Assembly: GCA_013339895.1 (NCBI GenBank)
Contig: JABACO010000010.1
Location: forward strand, 5,741,010 to 5,805,009
Direction: 5' to 3'
Length of the DNA stretch: 64,000 nt
Source: Ephydatia muelleri
Lineage: Eukaryota; Porifera; Demospongiae; Spongillida; Spongillidae
Position 1 is the first letter of the stretch; every line of letters begins with the position of its first letter. This document shows, in pieces, positions 1 through 11,629 of this stretch. The notes beneath the pieces are model-generated. The model worked only from the letters and a program-made list of their open reading frames with translations, did not search any database and was not told the origin of the DNA. A program made the position numbers and the translations under genes.

Positions 1-353
1 GTTAGTACCTTCTGTTACCTTTAATTTCTAGCTTGAATTCAAACTTTCTATCGGTTGGGAACGTGGAAAACACACTTCGAAGAGGAAAGGTACGTCGAGG
101 GTTACCCACTTTCAACAGCCATAACTTGCCGTGGCAAGAATTGCTGGCCCTAATGACTTGCATCAAAAAGAGGAAACTGTAGCTTCTTTTGTAATCTGCT
201 TTTAAATGGCGCTTGTAGCCATCCTGTCTTTTGTACCAGCTCACGTTTTCAGCTCTCCAGGTTGTCAAGGGCGTTGCTATAGGCATTACGCAATCATTTC
301 AATTTTTCGGATTACATACTTTTTGTCCACAAATATATGGCCGCAAACACCTG

Positions 354-740
354 TGTGCCAAACATGTTTCTTTGAAGTACCACTTGACCACACCCTTTAC
401 ACAGAAGCCACAAAGCTATCATCGCCGTATACTATTGCAACATTCACGCGCACGATGTCGCATTCACTTAAAGGACACGTAAATATGTGCGAGGTCTGAT
501 GTGACACTCGAATTCCTGAGTTTGCATACGAACGATTACGCGTGCTGGGAGGGCAATGCAGAACAAAAGCGTCCGCAGCCCACGCACCTTATACATGCAT
601 GCAATGTTCTGCATTGCCCTCCCAGCACGCGTAATCGTTCGTATGCAAACTCAGGAATTCGAGTGTCACATACCGATTAGAAGTTGGCCCCACATTCCAC
701 AGCCTAACATTCCTAAACAATTAACTTCATTAACACCTGC
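354..740 (+). repeat. Left inverted repeat of a 9.5-kb composite
   Basis: Bases 354-505, and again from about 661 to 740, match the reverse complement of 9665-9862 with substitutions and small gaps. The outer edge begins TGTGCCAAACATG at 354 and mirrors CATGTTTGGCACA ending at 9862. The left copy is interrupted by a near-perfect hairpin (500-670) that the right copy lacks, so the hairpin arrived later. No target-site duplication is obvious outside either edge. This could be the terminal repeat of a large DNA transposon, or two inverted copies of an unrelated interspersed repeat. Confidence 0.6.
500..670. repeat. Foldback hairpin, 65-bp arms
   Basis: The left arm (500-564) and right arm (606-670) are perfect reverse complements, separated by a 41-base loop (565-605). 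It sits inside the left inverted repeat, at the point where the right copy is continuous. This is most consistent with a foldback or MITE-like insertion. It is not a terminator or a CRISPR element. Confidence 0.85.
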
Positions 741-837
741 AACGGCGCGCGCATTCATTGAAATTTGTGTCACACGCTTACCCAATGCATGCATATTTAA
801 TACATTACATGAACGGCATCGCATCGTGACCTATAGT

Positions 838-1417
838 GAGTGCAGAGACATCAATTGACATTATCTGAATGTTTCTATACTATAGCCTCACCAGTCCACC
901 CCTCCCTAAGCCAGTCCATTCTGCTTGTGTACACACACCCACACACCATGGCTTTGCCAACCTTATCAGAACGAGGACCTGGAGTAATGTTGTGAGTGCA
1001 GTGACATCAAGTGACCTTATCTGAATGCTTCTATACTATAGCCTCACCAGTCCACCCCTCCCTATGCCAGTCCATTTCGTTTGTGTACACACACCCACAC
1101 ACCATGGCTTTGTCAAATTTTGTCATCAAAACTAGAGGACATGGGGTAATGGAGTGAGTGCAGTGACATCAAGTGACCTTATCTGAATGCTTCTATACTA
1201 TAGCCTCAACAGTCCACCCCTCCCGATGCCAGTCAATTGTGTACACACACCCACACACCTTGGCTTTGTCAACTTTGGTCATCAGAACCAGAGGACCTAA
1301 AGTAATTCCTTGAGTGCAGTGACATCAAGGGACCTTATCTGAGTGCTTCTATACTATAGCCTCACCAGTCCACCCCTCCCTATGCCAGTCCATTCCACTT
1401 GTGTACACACACACACA

Positions 1418-1465
<48 letters not shown>

Positions 1466-1604
1466 ATAGCTTTGTCAAATTTTGTCATCAAAACTAGAGG
1501 ACATGGGGTAATGGAGTGAGTGCAGTGACATCAAGGAACCTTATCTGAGTGCTTCTATACTATAGCCTCACCAGTCCACCCCTCCCTATGCCAGTCCATT
1601 CCAC

Positions 1605-1649
<45 letters not shown>

Positions 1650-4600
1650 ATAGCTTTGTCAAATTTTGTCATCAAAACTAGAGGACATGGGGTAATGGAG
1701 TGAGTGCAGTGACATCAATGAACCTTATCTGAGTGCTTCTATACTATAGCCTCACCAGTCCACCCCTATGCCAGTCCATTCCACTTGTGTACACACACCC
1801 ACACATCACGGCTTTGTCAAATATGGTCATCAAAACTAGAGGACATGGGGTAATGGAGTGAGTGCAGTGACATCAAGGAACCTTATCTGAGTGCTTCTAT
1901 ACTATAGCCTCACCAGTCCACCCCTCCTTATGCCAGTCCATTCCACTTGTGTACACACACCCACACACCATGACTTTGTCAAATTTTGCCATCAAAACTA
2001 GAGGACATGGGGTAATGAAGTGAGTGCAGTGACATCAAGGAACCTTATCTGAGTGCTTCTATACTATAGCCTCACCAGTCCACCCCTCCCTATGCCAGTC
2101 CATTCCACTTGTGTACACACACCCACACATCACGGCTTTGTCAAATATGGTCATCAAAACTAGAGGACATGGGGGTAATGCTGTGAGTGCAGTGACATCA
2201 AGTGACCTTATCTGAGTGCTTCTATACTATAGCCTCACCAGTCCACCCCTCCCTATGCCAGTCCATTCCACTTGTGTACACACACCCACACACCATGGCT
2301 TTGTCAAATATTGTCATCAAAACTAGAGGACATGGGGTAATGGAGTGAGTGCAGTGACATCAAGGAACCTTATCTGAGTGCTTCTATACTATAGCCTCAC
2401 CAGTCCACCCCTCCTTATGCCAGTCCATTCCACTTGTGTACACACACCCACACACCATGGCTTTGTCAAATTTTGTCGCCAAAACTAGAGGACATGGGGT
2501 AATGAAGTGAGTGCAGTGACATCAAGGAACCTTATCAGAGTGCTTCTATACTATAGCCTCACCAGTCCACCCCTCCCTATGCCAGTCCATTCCACTTGTG
2601 TACACACACCCACACACCATGGCTTTGTCAAATTTTGTCACCAAAACTAGAGGACATGGGGTAATGAAGTGAGTGCAGTGACATCAAGTGACAGTATCTG
2701 AATGCTTCTATACTATAGCCTCACCAGTCCACCCCTCCCTATGCCAGTCCATTCCACTTGTGTACACACACCCACACACCATGGCTTTGTCAAATTTTGT
2801 CACCAAAACTAGAGGACATGGGGTAATGAAGTGAGTGCAGTGACATCAAGTGACAGTATCTGAATGCTTCTATACTATAGCCTCACCAGTCCACCCCTCC
2901 CTATGCCAGTCCATTCCACTTGTGTACACACACCCACACACCATGGCTTTGTCAAATTTTGTCACCAAAACTAGAGGACATGGGGTAATGAAGTGAGTGC
3001 AGTGACATCAAGGAACCTTATCTGAGTGCTTCTATACTATAGCCTCACCAGTCCACCCCTCCGTATGCCAGTTCATTCAACCTGTGTACACACACCCACA
3101 TACCATGGCTTTGTCAAATTTTGTCATCAAAACTAGAGGACATGGGGTAATGAAGTGAGTGCAGTGACATAAAGGAACCTTATCAGAGTGCTTCTATACT
3201 ATAGCCTCACCAGTCCACCCCTCCCTATGCCAGTCCATTCCACTTGTGTACACACACCCACACACCATGGCTATGTCAAATTTTGTCATCAAAACTAGAG
3301 GACATGGGGTAATGTTGTGAGTGCAGTGACATCAAGTGACCTTATCTGAGTGCTTCTATACTATAGCCTCACCAGTCCACCCCTCCCTATGCCAGTCCAT
3401 TCCACTTGTGTACACACACCCACACACCATGGCTTTGTCAAATTTTGCCATCAAAACTAGAGGACATGGGGTAATGAAGTGAGTGCAGTGACATCAAGGA
3501 ACCTTATCTGAGTGCTTCTATACTATAGCCTCACCAGTCCACCCCTCCCTATGCCAGTCCATTCCACTTGTGTACACACACCCACACACCATGGCTTTGT
3601 CAAATTTTGCCATCAAAACTAGAGGACATGGGGTAATGTTGTGAGTGCAGTGACATCAAGTGACCTTATCTGAGTGCTTCTATACTATAGCCTCACCAGT
3701 CCACCCCTCCCTATGCCAGTCCATTCCACTTGTGTACACACACCCACACATCACGGCTTTGTCAAATATGGTCATCAAAACTAGAGGACATGGGGTAATG
3801 CTGTGAGTGCAGTGACATCAAGTGACAGTATCTGAATGCTTCTATACTATAGCCTCACCAGTCCACCCCTCCCTATACTAGTCCATTCCACTTGTGTACA
3901 CCCACCCACACACCATGGCTTTGTCAGATTTTGTCATCAAAACCAGAGGACATGGGGTAATGAAGTGAGTGCAGTGACATCAAGGAACCTTATCTGAGTG
4001 CTTCTATACTATAGCCTCACCAGTCCACCCCTCCCTATGCCAGTCCATTCCACTTGTGTACACACACCCACACACGTACCATGGCTTTGTCAAATTTTGC
4101 CATCAAAACTAGAGGACATGGGGTAATGTTGTGAGTGCAGTGACATCAAGTGACCTTATCTGAGTGCTTCTATACTATAGCCTCACCAGTCCACCCCTCC
4201 CTATGCCAGTCCATTCCACTTGTGTACACACACCCACACACGTACCATGGCTTTGTCAAATTTTGCCATCAAAACTAGAGGACATGGGGTAATGTTGTGA
4301 GTGCAGTGACATCAAGTGACCTTATCTGAGTGCTTCTATACTATAGCCTCACCAGTCCACCCCTCCCTATGCCAGTCCATTCCATGTGTGTACACACACC
4401 CACACACCATGGCTTTGTCAAATTTTGTCATCAAAACTAGAGGACATGGGGTAATGGAGTGAGTGCAGTGACATCAAGGAACCTTATCTGAGTGCTTCTA
4501 TACTATAGACTCACCAGTCCACCCCTCCCTATGCCAGTCCATTCCACTTGTGTACACACACCCACACACCATGGCTTTGTCAAATTTAGTCATCAAAAGT

Positions 4601-5707
4601 AGAGGACATGGGGTAATGCTGTGAGTGCAGAGACATCAAGGAACCTTATCTGAGTGCATGTATACTATAGCCTCACCAGTCCACCCCTCCCTATGCCAGT
4701 CCATTCCACTTGTGTACACACACCCACACACCATGGCTTTGTCAAATTTAGTCATCAAAACTAGAGGACATGGGGTAATGCTGTGAGTGCAGTGACATCA
4801 AGGAACCTTATCTGAGTGCTTCTATACTATAGCCTCACCAGTCCACCCCTCCCTATGCCAGTCCATTCCACTTGTGTACACACACCCACACACACACCAT
4901 AGCTTTGTCAAATTTTGTCATCAAAACTAGAAGACATGGGGTAATGAAGTGAGTGCAGTGACATCAAGGAACCTTATCTGAGTGCATGTATACTATAGCC
5001 TCACCAGTCCACCCCTCACAATGCCAGTCCATTCCACTTGTGTACACACACCCACACACCATGGCTTTGTCAAATTTAGTCATCAAAACTAGAGGACATG
5101 GGGTAATGGAGTGAGTGCAGTGACATCAAGGAACCTTATCTGAGTGCTTCTATACTATAGCCTCACCAGTCCACCCCTCCCTATGCCAGTCCATTCCACT
5201 TGTGTATACACACACACAAACACACACACTATGGCTTTGTCAAGTTTTGTCATCAAAACTAGAGGACATGGGGTAATGCTGTGAGTGCAGAGACATCAAG
5301 GAACCTTATCTGAGTGCATGTATACTATAGCCTCACCAGTCCACCCCTCCCTATGCCAGTCCATTCCACTTGTGTACACACACCCACACACCATGGCTTT
5401 GTCAAATTTAGTCATCAAAACTAGAGGACATGGGGTAATGCTGTGAGTGCAGTGACATCAAGGAACCTTATCTGAGTGCTTCTATACTATAGCCTCACCA
5501 GTCCACCCCTCCCTATGCCAGTCCATTCCACTTGATTCCACTTGTGTACACACACACACACACCATGGTTTTGTCTAATTTAGTCATCAAAACTAGAGGA
5601 CATGGGGTAATGCTGTGAGTGCAGTGACATCAAGGAACCTTATCTGAGTGCTTCTATACTATAGCCTCACCAGTCCACCCCTCCCTTTGCCAGTCCATTC
5701 CACTTGT

Positions 5708-5744
<37 letters not shown>

Positions 5745-6019
5745 ATGGCTTTGTCAATTATGTACATCAAAAGTAGAGGACATGGGGTAATGGAGTGAGT
5801 GCAGTGACATCAAGGAACCTTATCTGAGTGCTTCTATACTATAGCCTCACCAGTACACCCCTCCCTATGCCATTCTATTCCACTTGTGTATACACACACA
5901 CACACACACACACACTATGGCTTTGTCAAGTTTTGTCATCAAAACTAGAAGACATGGGGTAATGGAGTGAGTGCAGTGACATCAAGGAACCTTATCTGAG
6001 TGCTTCTATACTATAGCCT
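838..6019. repeat. Satellite array, about 32 copies of a 160-bp unit
   Basis: Thirty-two starts of GAGTGCAG(T/A)GACATCA occur between 838 and 5969, mostly 155-165 bp apart. Each unit holds a conserved block around CTATACTATAGCCTCACCAG, a CA-rich stretch and a block ending ACTAGAGGACATGGGGTAAT. Several units have expanded (CA)n, for example near 1403-1465, 1605-1648 and 5709-5742, which stretches them to about 205 bp. The array ends abruptly at 6019. No protein is apparent. The whole array lies inside the inverted repeats at 354 and 9862. Confidence 0.95.
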
Positions 6020-6858
6020 AAAGTAGTGTCTGAAACGTTACTGTTTTCATGTACACAACAATACCTTTGGAATTGGATACCTATATAGGTGCTATCCAAG
6101 TATCGCCAGCTTTTTGCGACAACTGTGCATAAAAAAGCCATTTGCTGCTCAAAGGTATTATCTAATTATTGAGATAATTTGTCACATTATGTATTTATTA
6201 TGTATAGCCTGTGTGCAAAACTACTTATTGGTCAGTAATATCTTATAGTGTAGAAGAGCATCAAGAAGTAAGTATTATGGAATTGATGAAAATGTGGATT
6301 GACTCTTTCTTGAATGAAATGGAAGGTCCCCATGTGTAATAAATTCAATTTGTCCCAAGCATTGTTTGTTACATTTCTATCTTGCCAGGGAGTGTGAAAA
6401 GTGTAATCAGCATCTGGACATTCATAGTCGGGAAGTTTCATTTCCTAGCCATATGATGATTCATTGTGATAGAGTTCCACTATCTAGAAGTTGAATTGTA
6501 GAGTTCTTTTGCCATGGTAATGTCTTTTCAATTTCATGTACACAACTGTAAACTACATTTGTGCATACAGTGTAGAGCATGTGTCATACTTACATGCCAC
6601 GAACAAGCCAAAATATGAACTTTCTGCACTGGTGGTAAGTATCTAGCGTTTTGTATATAATCAAATAGTACCTTACACTGCATTATAATTTCCTTCACGC
6701 ACATAGACACATGCCTTGTTAGGAGCAGAGATCAATGGATCAGATACAGTGACACACAAGTCAGCATCATCACATCATTTGATTACATATGTTCACAAGA
6801 AGTGCAGGTTGTACAGGGTGGTTTGTTCATACATTCATTCATGTTACATTTGTGGCAG
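6020..6858. other. Unassigned sequence between satellite and protease gene
   Basis: AT-rich single-copy-looking sequence. A possible plus-strand exon starts after an acceptor near 6719, but I cannot confirm its frame or donor. A promoter or 5' exons for the downstream protease gene may lie here. I recognise nothing else. Confidence 0.4.
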
Positions 6859-9015
6859 GAAAATGTTTGTCTTGCATTGTATACATCACCAATGGCAGTG
6901 GTAAGTTAGCGGTCATTTACATATTGGTTACTTATATTTTACATTTATAAAGGCACTTCTAGATGAATGTACTGCTGATTTGACGACTCCTAACTCAACT
7001 AATTCAAACCTAGTAGGTGTAATGTTCAGAGTACATTGCTGCTATGTACCACAAGGATGCCTTTTACAACATAGCGATATCCAGGGCTACCTGAACATTT
7101 AGAAGCTGAGGTATTGTTTCAATATGCTTCTGCAGTAATGGAAAGCAAGCTAGAATTCATCTATTCAGCTTAAGCTCAAGGTTCCTATGCCTAGTTCAAC
7201 ATTCCAGCTTGAGAAACAGGACCTGATGAATGTAGCATCTGGAGGATGGATCGACTCCAAGGTCAATTCATCAATACCATTTTTGACGTTATGAAGCAAA
7301 GAACTTACAATTACAGATAATTGCCTCATATTTTGAGCTTATGCAAATAAGTAATATGCAGAAAGCATTATTACATAACCTTAACAGGGCTGTATGGAGT
7401 ATAATAGTGATATGTTTCAGCACGGAATAATGACAAAGTGGTTTGATCCTACATTTATACCTCTGCTAAAAGCAAAGGGATATTCAGCAGTGAAACGGTA
7501 CTGTAAGGTAAGAAGAAGAGATAGGTTTTACTAATACGAGCTGAATATACAGTGTACAATATAGGGGAAAGATTTGCTGAAAAATGAAGTCTTGCTGTTT
7601 CCTGTACACAAGCCACAGCATTGGAGCCTATTGGTAAGTACATTTACGCATTGTAAAAAGTCTTCATTGTAATAATCCTTATAGGTTGTGCACATTCAGA
7701 GGCATGTGATCATATGTATTGATTCATTGCATCAAAGTAACATTGATGCTGTGAACTGGATTTGGTAAGTTATCCATATATTTTGTTCAGACTTAGCAGG
7801 TGTGCACGTTATACAGGTTATATATCAGTAATGAGCTACGACATCAATCAGACTTTGAGGATTTAATGCACCATTGGACATACCAAGATTCAGTGGGCTG
7901 CTTTGATTCAAAATGTAACATATGCTTGTTTGATATAGCTACTTTTCAGGGGAGTAATTCCCCAATGCAAAGAAACCCAACAGATTGTGGCGTATTTGTG
8001 TGCTTTGTGAGTTGTTCATAATTCTGACAAGCTTGACTTATTTATTTAGTGTTCTACTTTATACATGTAGGCAGCACGACTTATTGTTGACCAACTACCT
8101 CTTCTACATACTCAAGTAAAATAAATTTGTCTAGTAGGTCTGTAATCGGATTCTGCTGCAATCTGCAGGGACTAATGGATGCATTTAGATTACAAATGGT
8201 TTATGAGCTTTCAGTGGGAGATCTACAGCCAATTGGTATACTGTTCATATCTATTGCATGTTTCTTTTGTAATTTCTCCTATTTGTCTTCAACCTACACA
8301 CATAGTGGAGAAAAGCAGCAGCATATCTGTAATGGACAATGCAATGTGTTTAATCTCAAATACACCTCTTATGTACACAGGATCATAATGAAGAAGTGAA
8401 ATTGCCTCAGGCAGAACGCACAATTTGTGCAACGCAAGATCAAGGTGAGACTTTTCAACCTGTGCTGCCATGTCACTATTCATCTCAGTCTTTGTAGAGT
8501 CCAATGCTGAAAGTTTGGGATGTGATATTGATGCAGCTGATGATGAGGATGATAGTTATGCAGAAGCTGAAAATGACACTGATTGCAACAGTGACACTGA
8601 TGGTGATCACAATGCTGGTGTTTCCCAAGATTTTCTAGTGCCTGATTTTAGGAATGCACCTGATCCAGACGACATCTTTGCACTGAGATGGGGAAAGTCT
8701 TTTTACATGAAGAACTTCCCACACTTCAAAAGAAAAACCTTGGAGTAAGCATTTTACAGTGATTTGAACTTTACTAAGTGTCTGGAACTAATTTTCTAGT
8801 AAGCATTATCCATTTCCAAGACACATAATAAGAAGAGTTGTGAAAGATCTTGAGGTTTAAACTGTAATAATTATTGATACACATGACAATTTATTCATCC
8901 TTTAGCCAACCCTCCAGGCCATCTTGAGTAAAGATATACCGTATCAGATCTTCAAATCTACTTTAATGAAATTAAACAGCTTCATAAAGAAGATTTGTAC
9001 TGGCCTCTTTTAGAA
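6859..9015 (+). CDS. Ulp1/SENP-type cysteine protease (C48), spliced, with acidic tail
   Basis: Exons with matching GT-AG sites and phases: 6859-6900, 6953-7012, 7208-7261, 7421-7507, 7565-7633, 7685-7764, 7817-8006, 8071-8115, 8169-8235, 8306-8328, 8381-8444, 8498-8744, 8800-8854, then 8906 to about 9015. The joints between 7012, 7208 and 7421 are least sure. Ulp1 landmarks appear in order: GGWIDSK (family WLND-like motif), the catalytic His in KPQHWSLL, the Asp in CIDSLH, and the Gln and Cys in QRNPTDCGVFVC. The full catalytic set is therefore retained. Known family members remove SUMO-like modifiers; the substrate here is unknown. After the protease domain comes an Asp/Glu-rich segment (8510-8620) and an unrecognised tail. 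More open segments at 9088-9182 and 9256-9370 may be further exons. The gene sits inside the inverted-repeat composite, so it may be transposon cargo. The 5' start is unresolved. Confidence 0.75.
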
Positions 9016-9664
9016 TGTTCTGACATGGTACACAATTCTCACCAATATAATCAATTTGACATTAGGAACATTCCTCCCATTTACAGGTATTAGAAGTGTT
9101 TTACTTTCTTCAAGAACTTGACTGTGATGTACAAAAACAGGCTGCACTGTCGTTGTCTTTAGTAAACAAGTGTGTAGTTTGGCCAGAGGTGAGTTAATGT
9201 ATCAATGGTAGAAAATAGAAGATAAATCACAATGTGTAAATTCTTTACATTTCCAGATTGTCGTAGCTCTACTGATGAACACATTTAACCTTGAGAGAAA
9301 GAAGGCAATAAAACACTTTCTTAATCACACACTACCATCGTTTCCTGTTTACAATAATGTATGCTGTTAGTAAATAACCATGTTGGTTGGCTGGCTGGAC
9401 CAGCTTGCTCAAATACATTTCATTATATTGTTATTTTAGACAGCAAGTATAATCAATACATACAAAATGCAAACACGTAGAAAAACAGCAAGTATTATAC
9501 TTTACAAGTTTCGTTACTCCAATTGTGCCAATTCTGTGCAGCCTGCCAGGCTGATCGCTAATCATCAAACCATTGAAAATTGCAGTACATGTATGATACG
9601 CTCAGCGGAGACGTCATATGACTTATGAATACACTCAGCCGCTTGAGCAAAAGTTAGCACCTCA

Positions 9665-9862
9665 AGTGTTAAACGAATTACGAATGATAGGCTGTGGAAT
9701 GTGAGGCTAACTTCAGCGCGGTGTGTCACATCAGACCTTGCACATATTTACGCGCGTACTTTGAGTGCGCGTGAATGTTGCAATAGTATACGGCAATGAT
9801 AGCTTTGTGGCTTCTGTGTAAACGGTGTGGTCAAGCGGGTACTTCATGACATGTTTGGCACA
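9665..9862 (-). repeat. Right inverted repeat of the 9.5-kb composite
   Basis: This is the reverse-complement counterpart of 354-740 without the hairpin insertion. Shared blocks include the segments around TGTGCCAAACATG, AAGCCACAAAGCTATCAT and CACATTCCACAGCCTA. Divergence between the two copies suggests an old element. Confidence 0.6.
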
Positions 9863-9865
9863 AAT

Positions 9866-10325
9866 TCATTTATAACTTATAAACGAAACGAATACTAAAT
9901 TAAGTACATCAGTACGTTTCCAACTTATGGGCCAATAATGAAGGAAATCTATTTTGAGTATGTGCAAAACAAGGGGCCAAGTTATTAATTTTATTGATGG
10001 TAACATACATTTTGTGAATGTTTTTCCTTCCTTGTGGTATATGCTATTTATTGATATTAATCATGACAATATGAGCATTATCAATGAAATATTACAGCAT
10101 TGCTAACAACTTATACCAATGAGCAAAATCACAGGACGCTCCAAAGTTGCCAAATATTTATTAATCAACCAAAGTGTTTCGGAAATTGAAACTTTGCACA
10201 ATAACAACACAGTACAAGATCTCATATATTAAAAAATTAAAAAATTTGACATGGTCATGGCAAAAGTTGTGTTGATCAGGCATGGAATGTCTCAGTGAGG
10301 GGTATGTGTGCAGGGATAAATGTAT
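9866..10325. other. AT-rich intergenic sequence
   Basis: No recognisable gene, repeat structure or RNA seen. Confidence 0.4.
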
Positions 10326-10600
10326 GTGTCTATGAAATCTAATGTGTGCAGATTTGCAGTGTAGGAAGGTTTGTCATCTACTCTTCCCCCTCAAATATCT
10401 TGTAGCATACATAGGACAGATGATCATGTATATGTACAGTGTATGTGGGCATCAGGTTACAAATCTATGTTTATTCACAATTATTTATTCCATTGTTGGA
10501 CACACCTACATACAGAGACCAGTAAGTCCCCACTTGGACTAAGCAAGTCACTACTTGCACTCTTGTGTAAAGATTTGCACACAAGGTAAGGCTTGAAAAA
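10326..10600 (+). repeat. Duplicated segment, copy 1
   Basis: This segment aligns closely with 12473-12745 and includes a short exon (here 10516-10585; there 12661-12733) and its upstream intron. The exon encodes TSKSPLGLSKS here and TSKFPLGLSKS in copy 2. A third, more diverged exon copy lies at 17859-17934 (TSKSSHGLSKK). Confidence 0.85.
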
Positions 10601-10814
10601 CAGATGTGCACATGTGTGAACATTTCAAACATGTACTGGAGGTGTGGTTGGTGTAAACAAAGACAGGCTAGGGGAAGGAGGCATGGCAGCAATGAGACTG
10701 GTGGAAGGGGCGTGGCTGCACTGGGTGATGGCCGGCTGGTAGAAGGACCAGATGGTGCTACACTAATACTCTGCTTTGGACAACAGGAGAGCATCAGACA
10801 GAACACCATTGCGT

Positions 10815-11062
10815 TCACACACAATAATAAAAATGGATCGTGACAACCTTCTGTGTGTTATTGGCTTCAGGTGTTTCGAGTTTCAGCTCATGGAAGCCAG
10901 CTGTGACAGCCTTGACTACTACAGATTGATGGATCTCTTTCCCTGTTTGCTGTTTGAAGCATGCAGCCACTATTTCTTCTGAATGGCCCATTTGCACTTT
11001 CCTTTTAGCAATTAGGTGTTTTTCTTCACTCGTTAGCGAAATCCTTGTGACTTTCCGTGACA
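10815..11062 (-). CDS. Possible DNA-binding HTH fragment (CENP-B/pogo-like)
   Basis: The minus-strand reading frame from the Met at 11062 gives MSRKVTRISLTSEEK, then a segment containing GHSEEIVAACFKQQTG. This pattern of charged start and two predicted helices resembles the N-terminal HTH of pogo/CENP-B-type transposases. It is about 80 residues, with no catalytic domain nearby, so at best a fragment. The similarity is weak and could be chance. Confidence 0.25.
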
Positions 11063-11629
11063 TGGCTTTGCTACACACACATGCAATTGTGCATGCTACA
11101 GTTGGGCTATAAGCATACACTTTTATTCATTGCGTGTAGGTAAGCGCCATGTGCTATACATGTAGCTGGTTCATTGTGCGCTCGTTGCACATTGCATGAC
11201 AGCTGGTTCATTGTGCGCTTGTTGTATAAGGGAATTAGGCTTTGTGTAGTCTTTGTCCAGGCATTTGAGCTGTTCAAACGTTGTCTACTTGGGTGAACAC
11301 ACCAGCGGACGATCAAGATTGGCATTTGTGGTGGCTTGTAGCATTGGTTGCATGCATCTTCCACATTTATATGAATATTGTTATAATGGCTCCATTTCAA
11401 AACCTTGCGCTTATATCGAGGAAACACGCCTATATCGTAGTGCACTTATGTTGAGGGAAGGCTATATAGTTATGTGTATAAATGTTCACAGAACACAGTG
11501 TGGTTAGCTACATAAGACATTCATGGATTGCAGTTTGCTTAGAACTGCATAAACATATAAAGAAAGATACACTCTCCCTCCCATTGACAAATGTAATTAA
11601 ACACAAGCCCTTTATTTCTTATTCAATAG

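Noticed and set aside
2..286. 94-residue minus-strand open frame at the window edge
   Set aside because: No motif, no splice partner, and partly overlaps repeat-flanking sequence.
838..6019. CRISPR-like periodic repeats
   Set aside because: Units are contiguous 160-bp monomers without distinct spacers, in a eukaryotic context.
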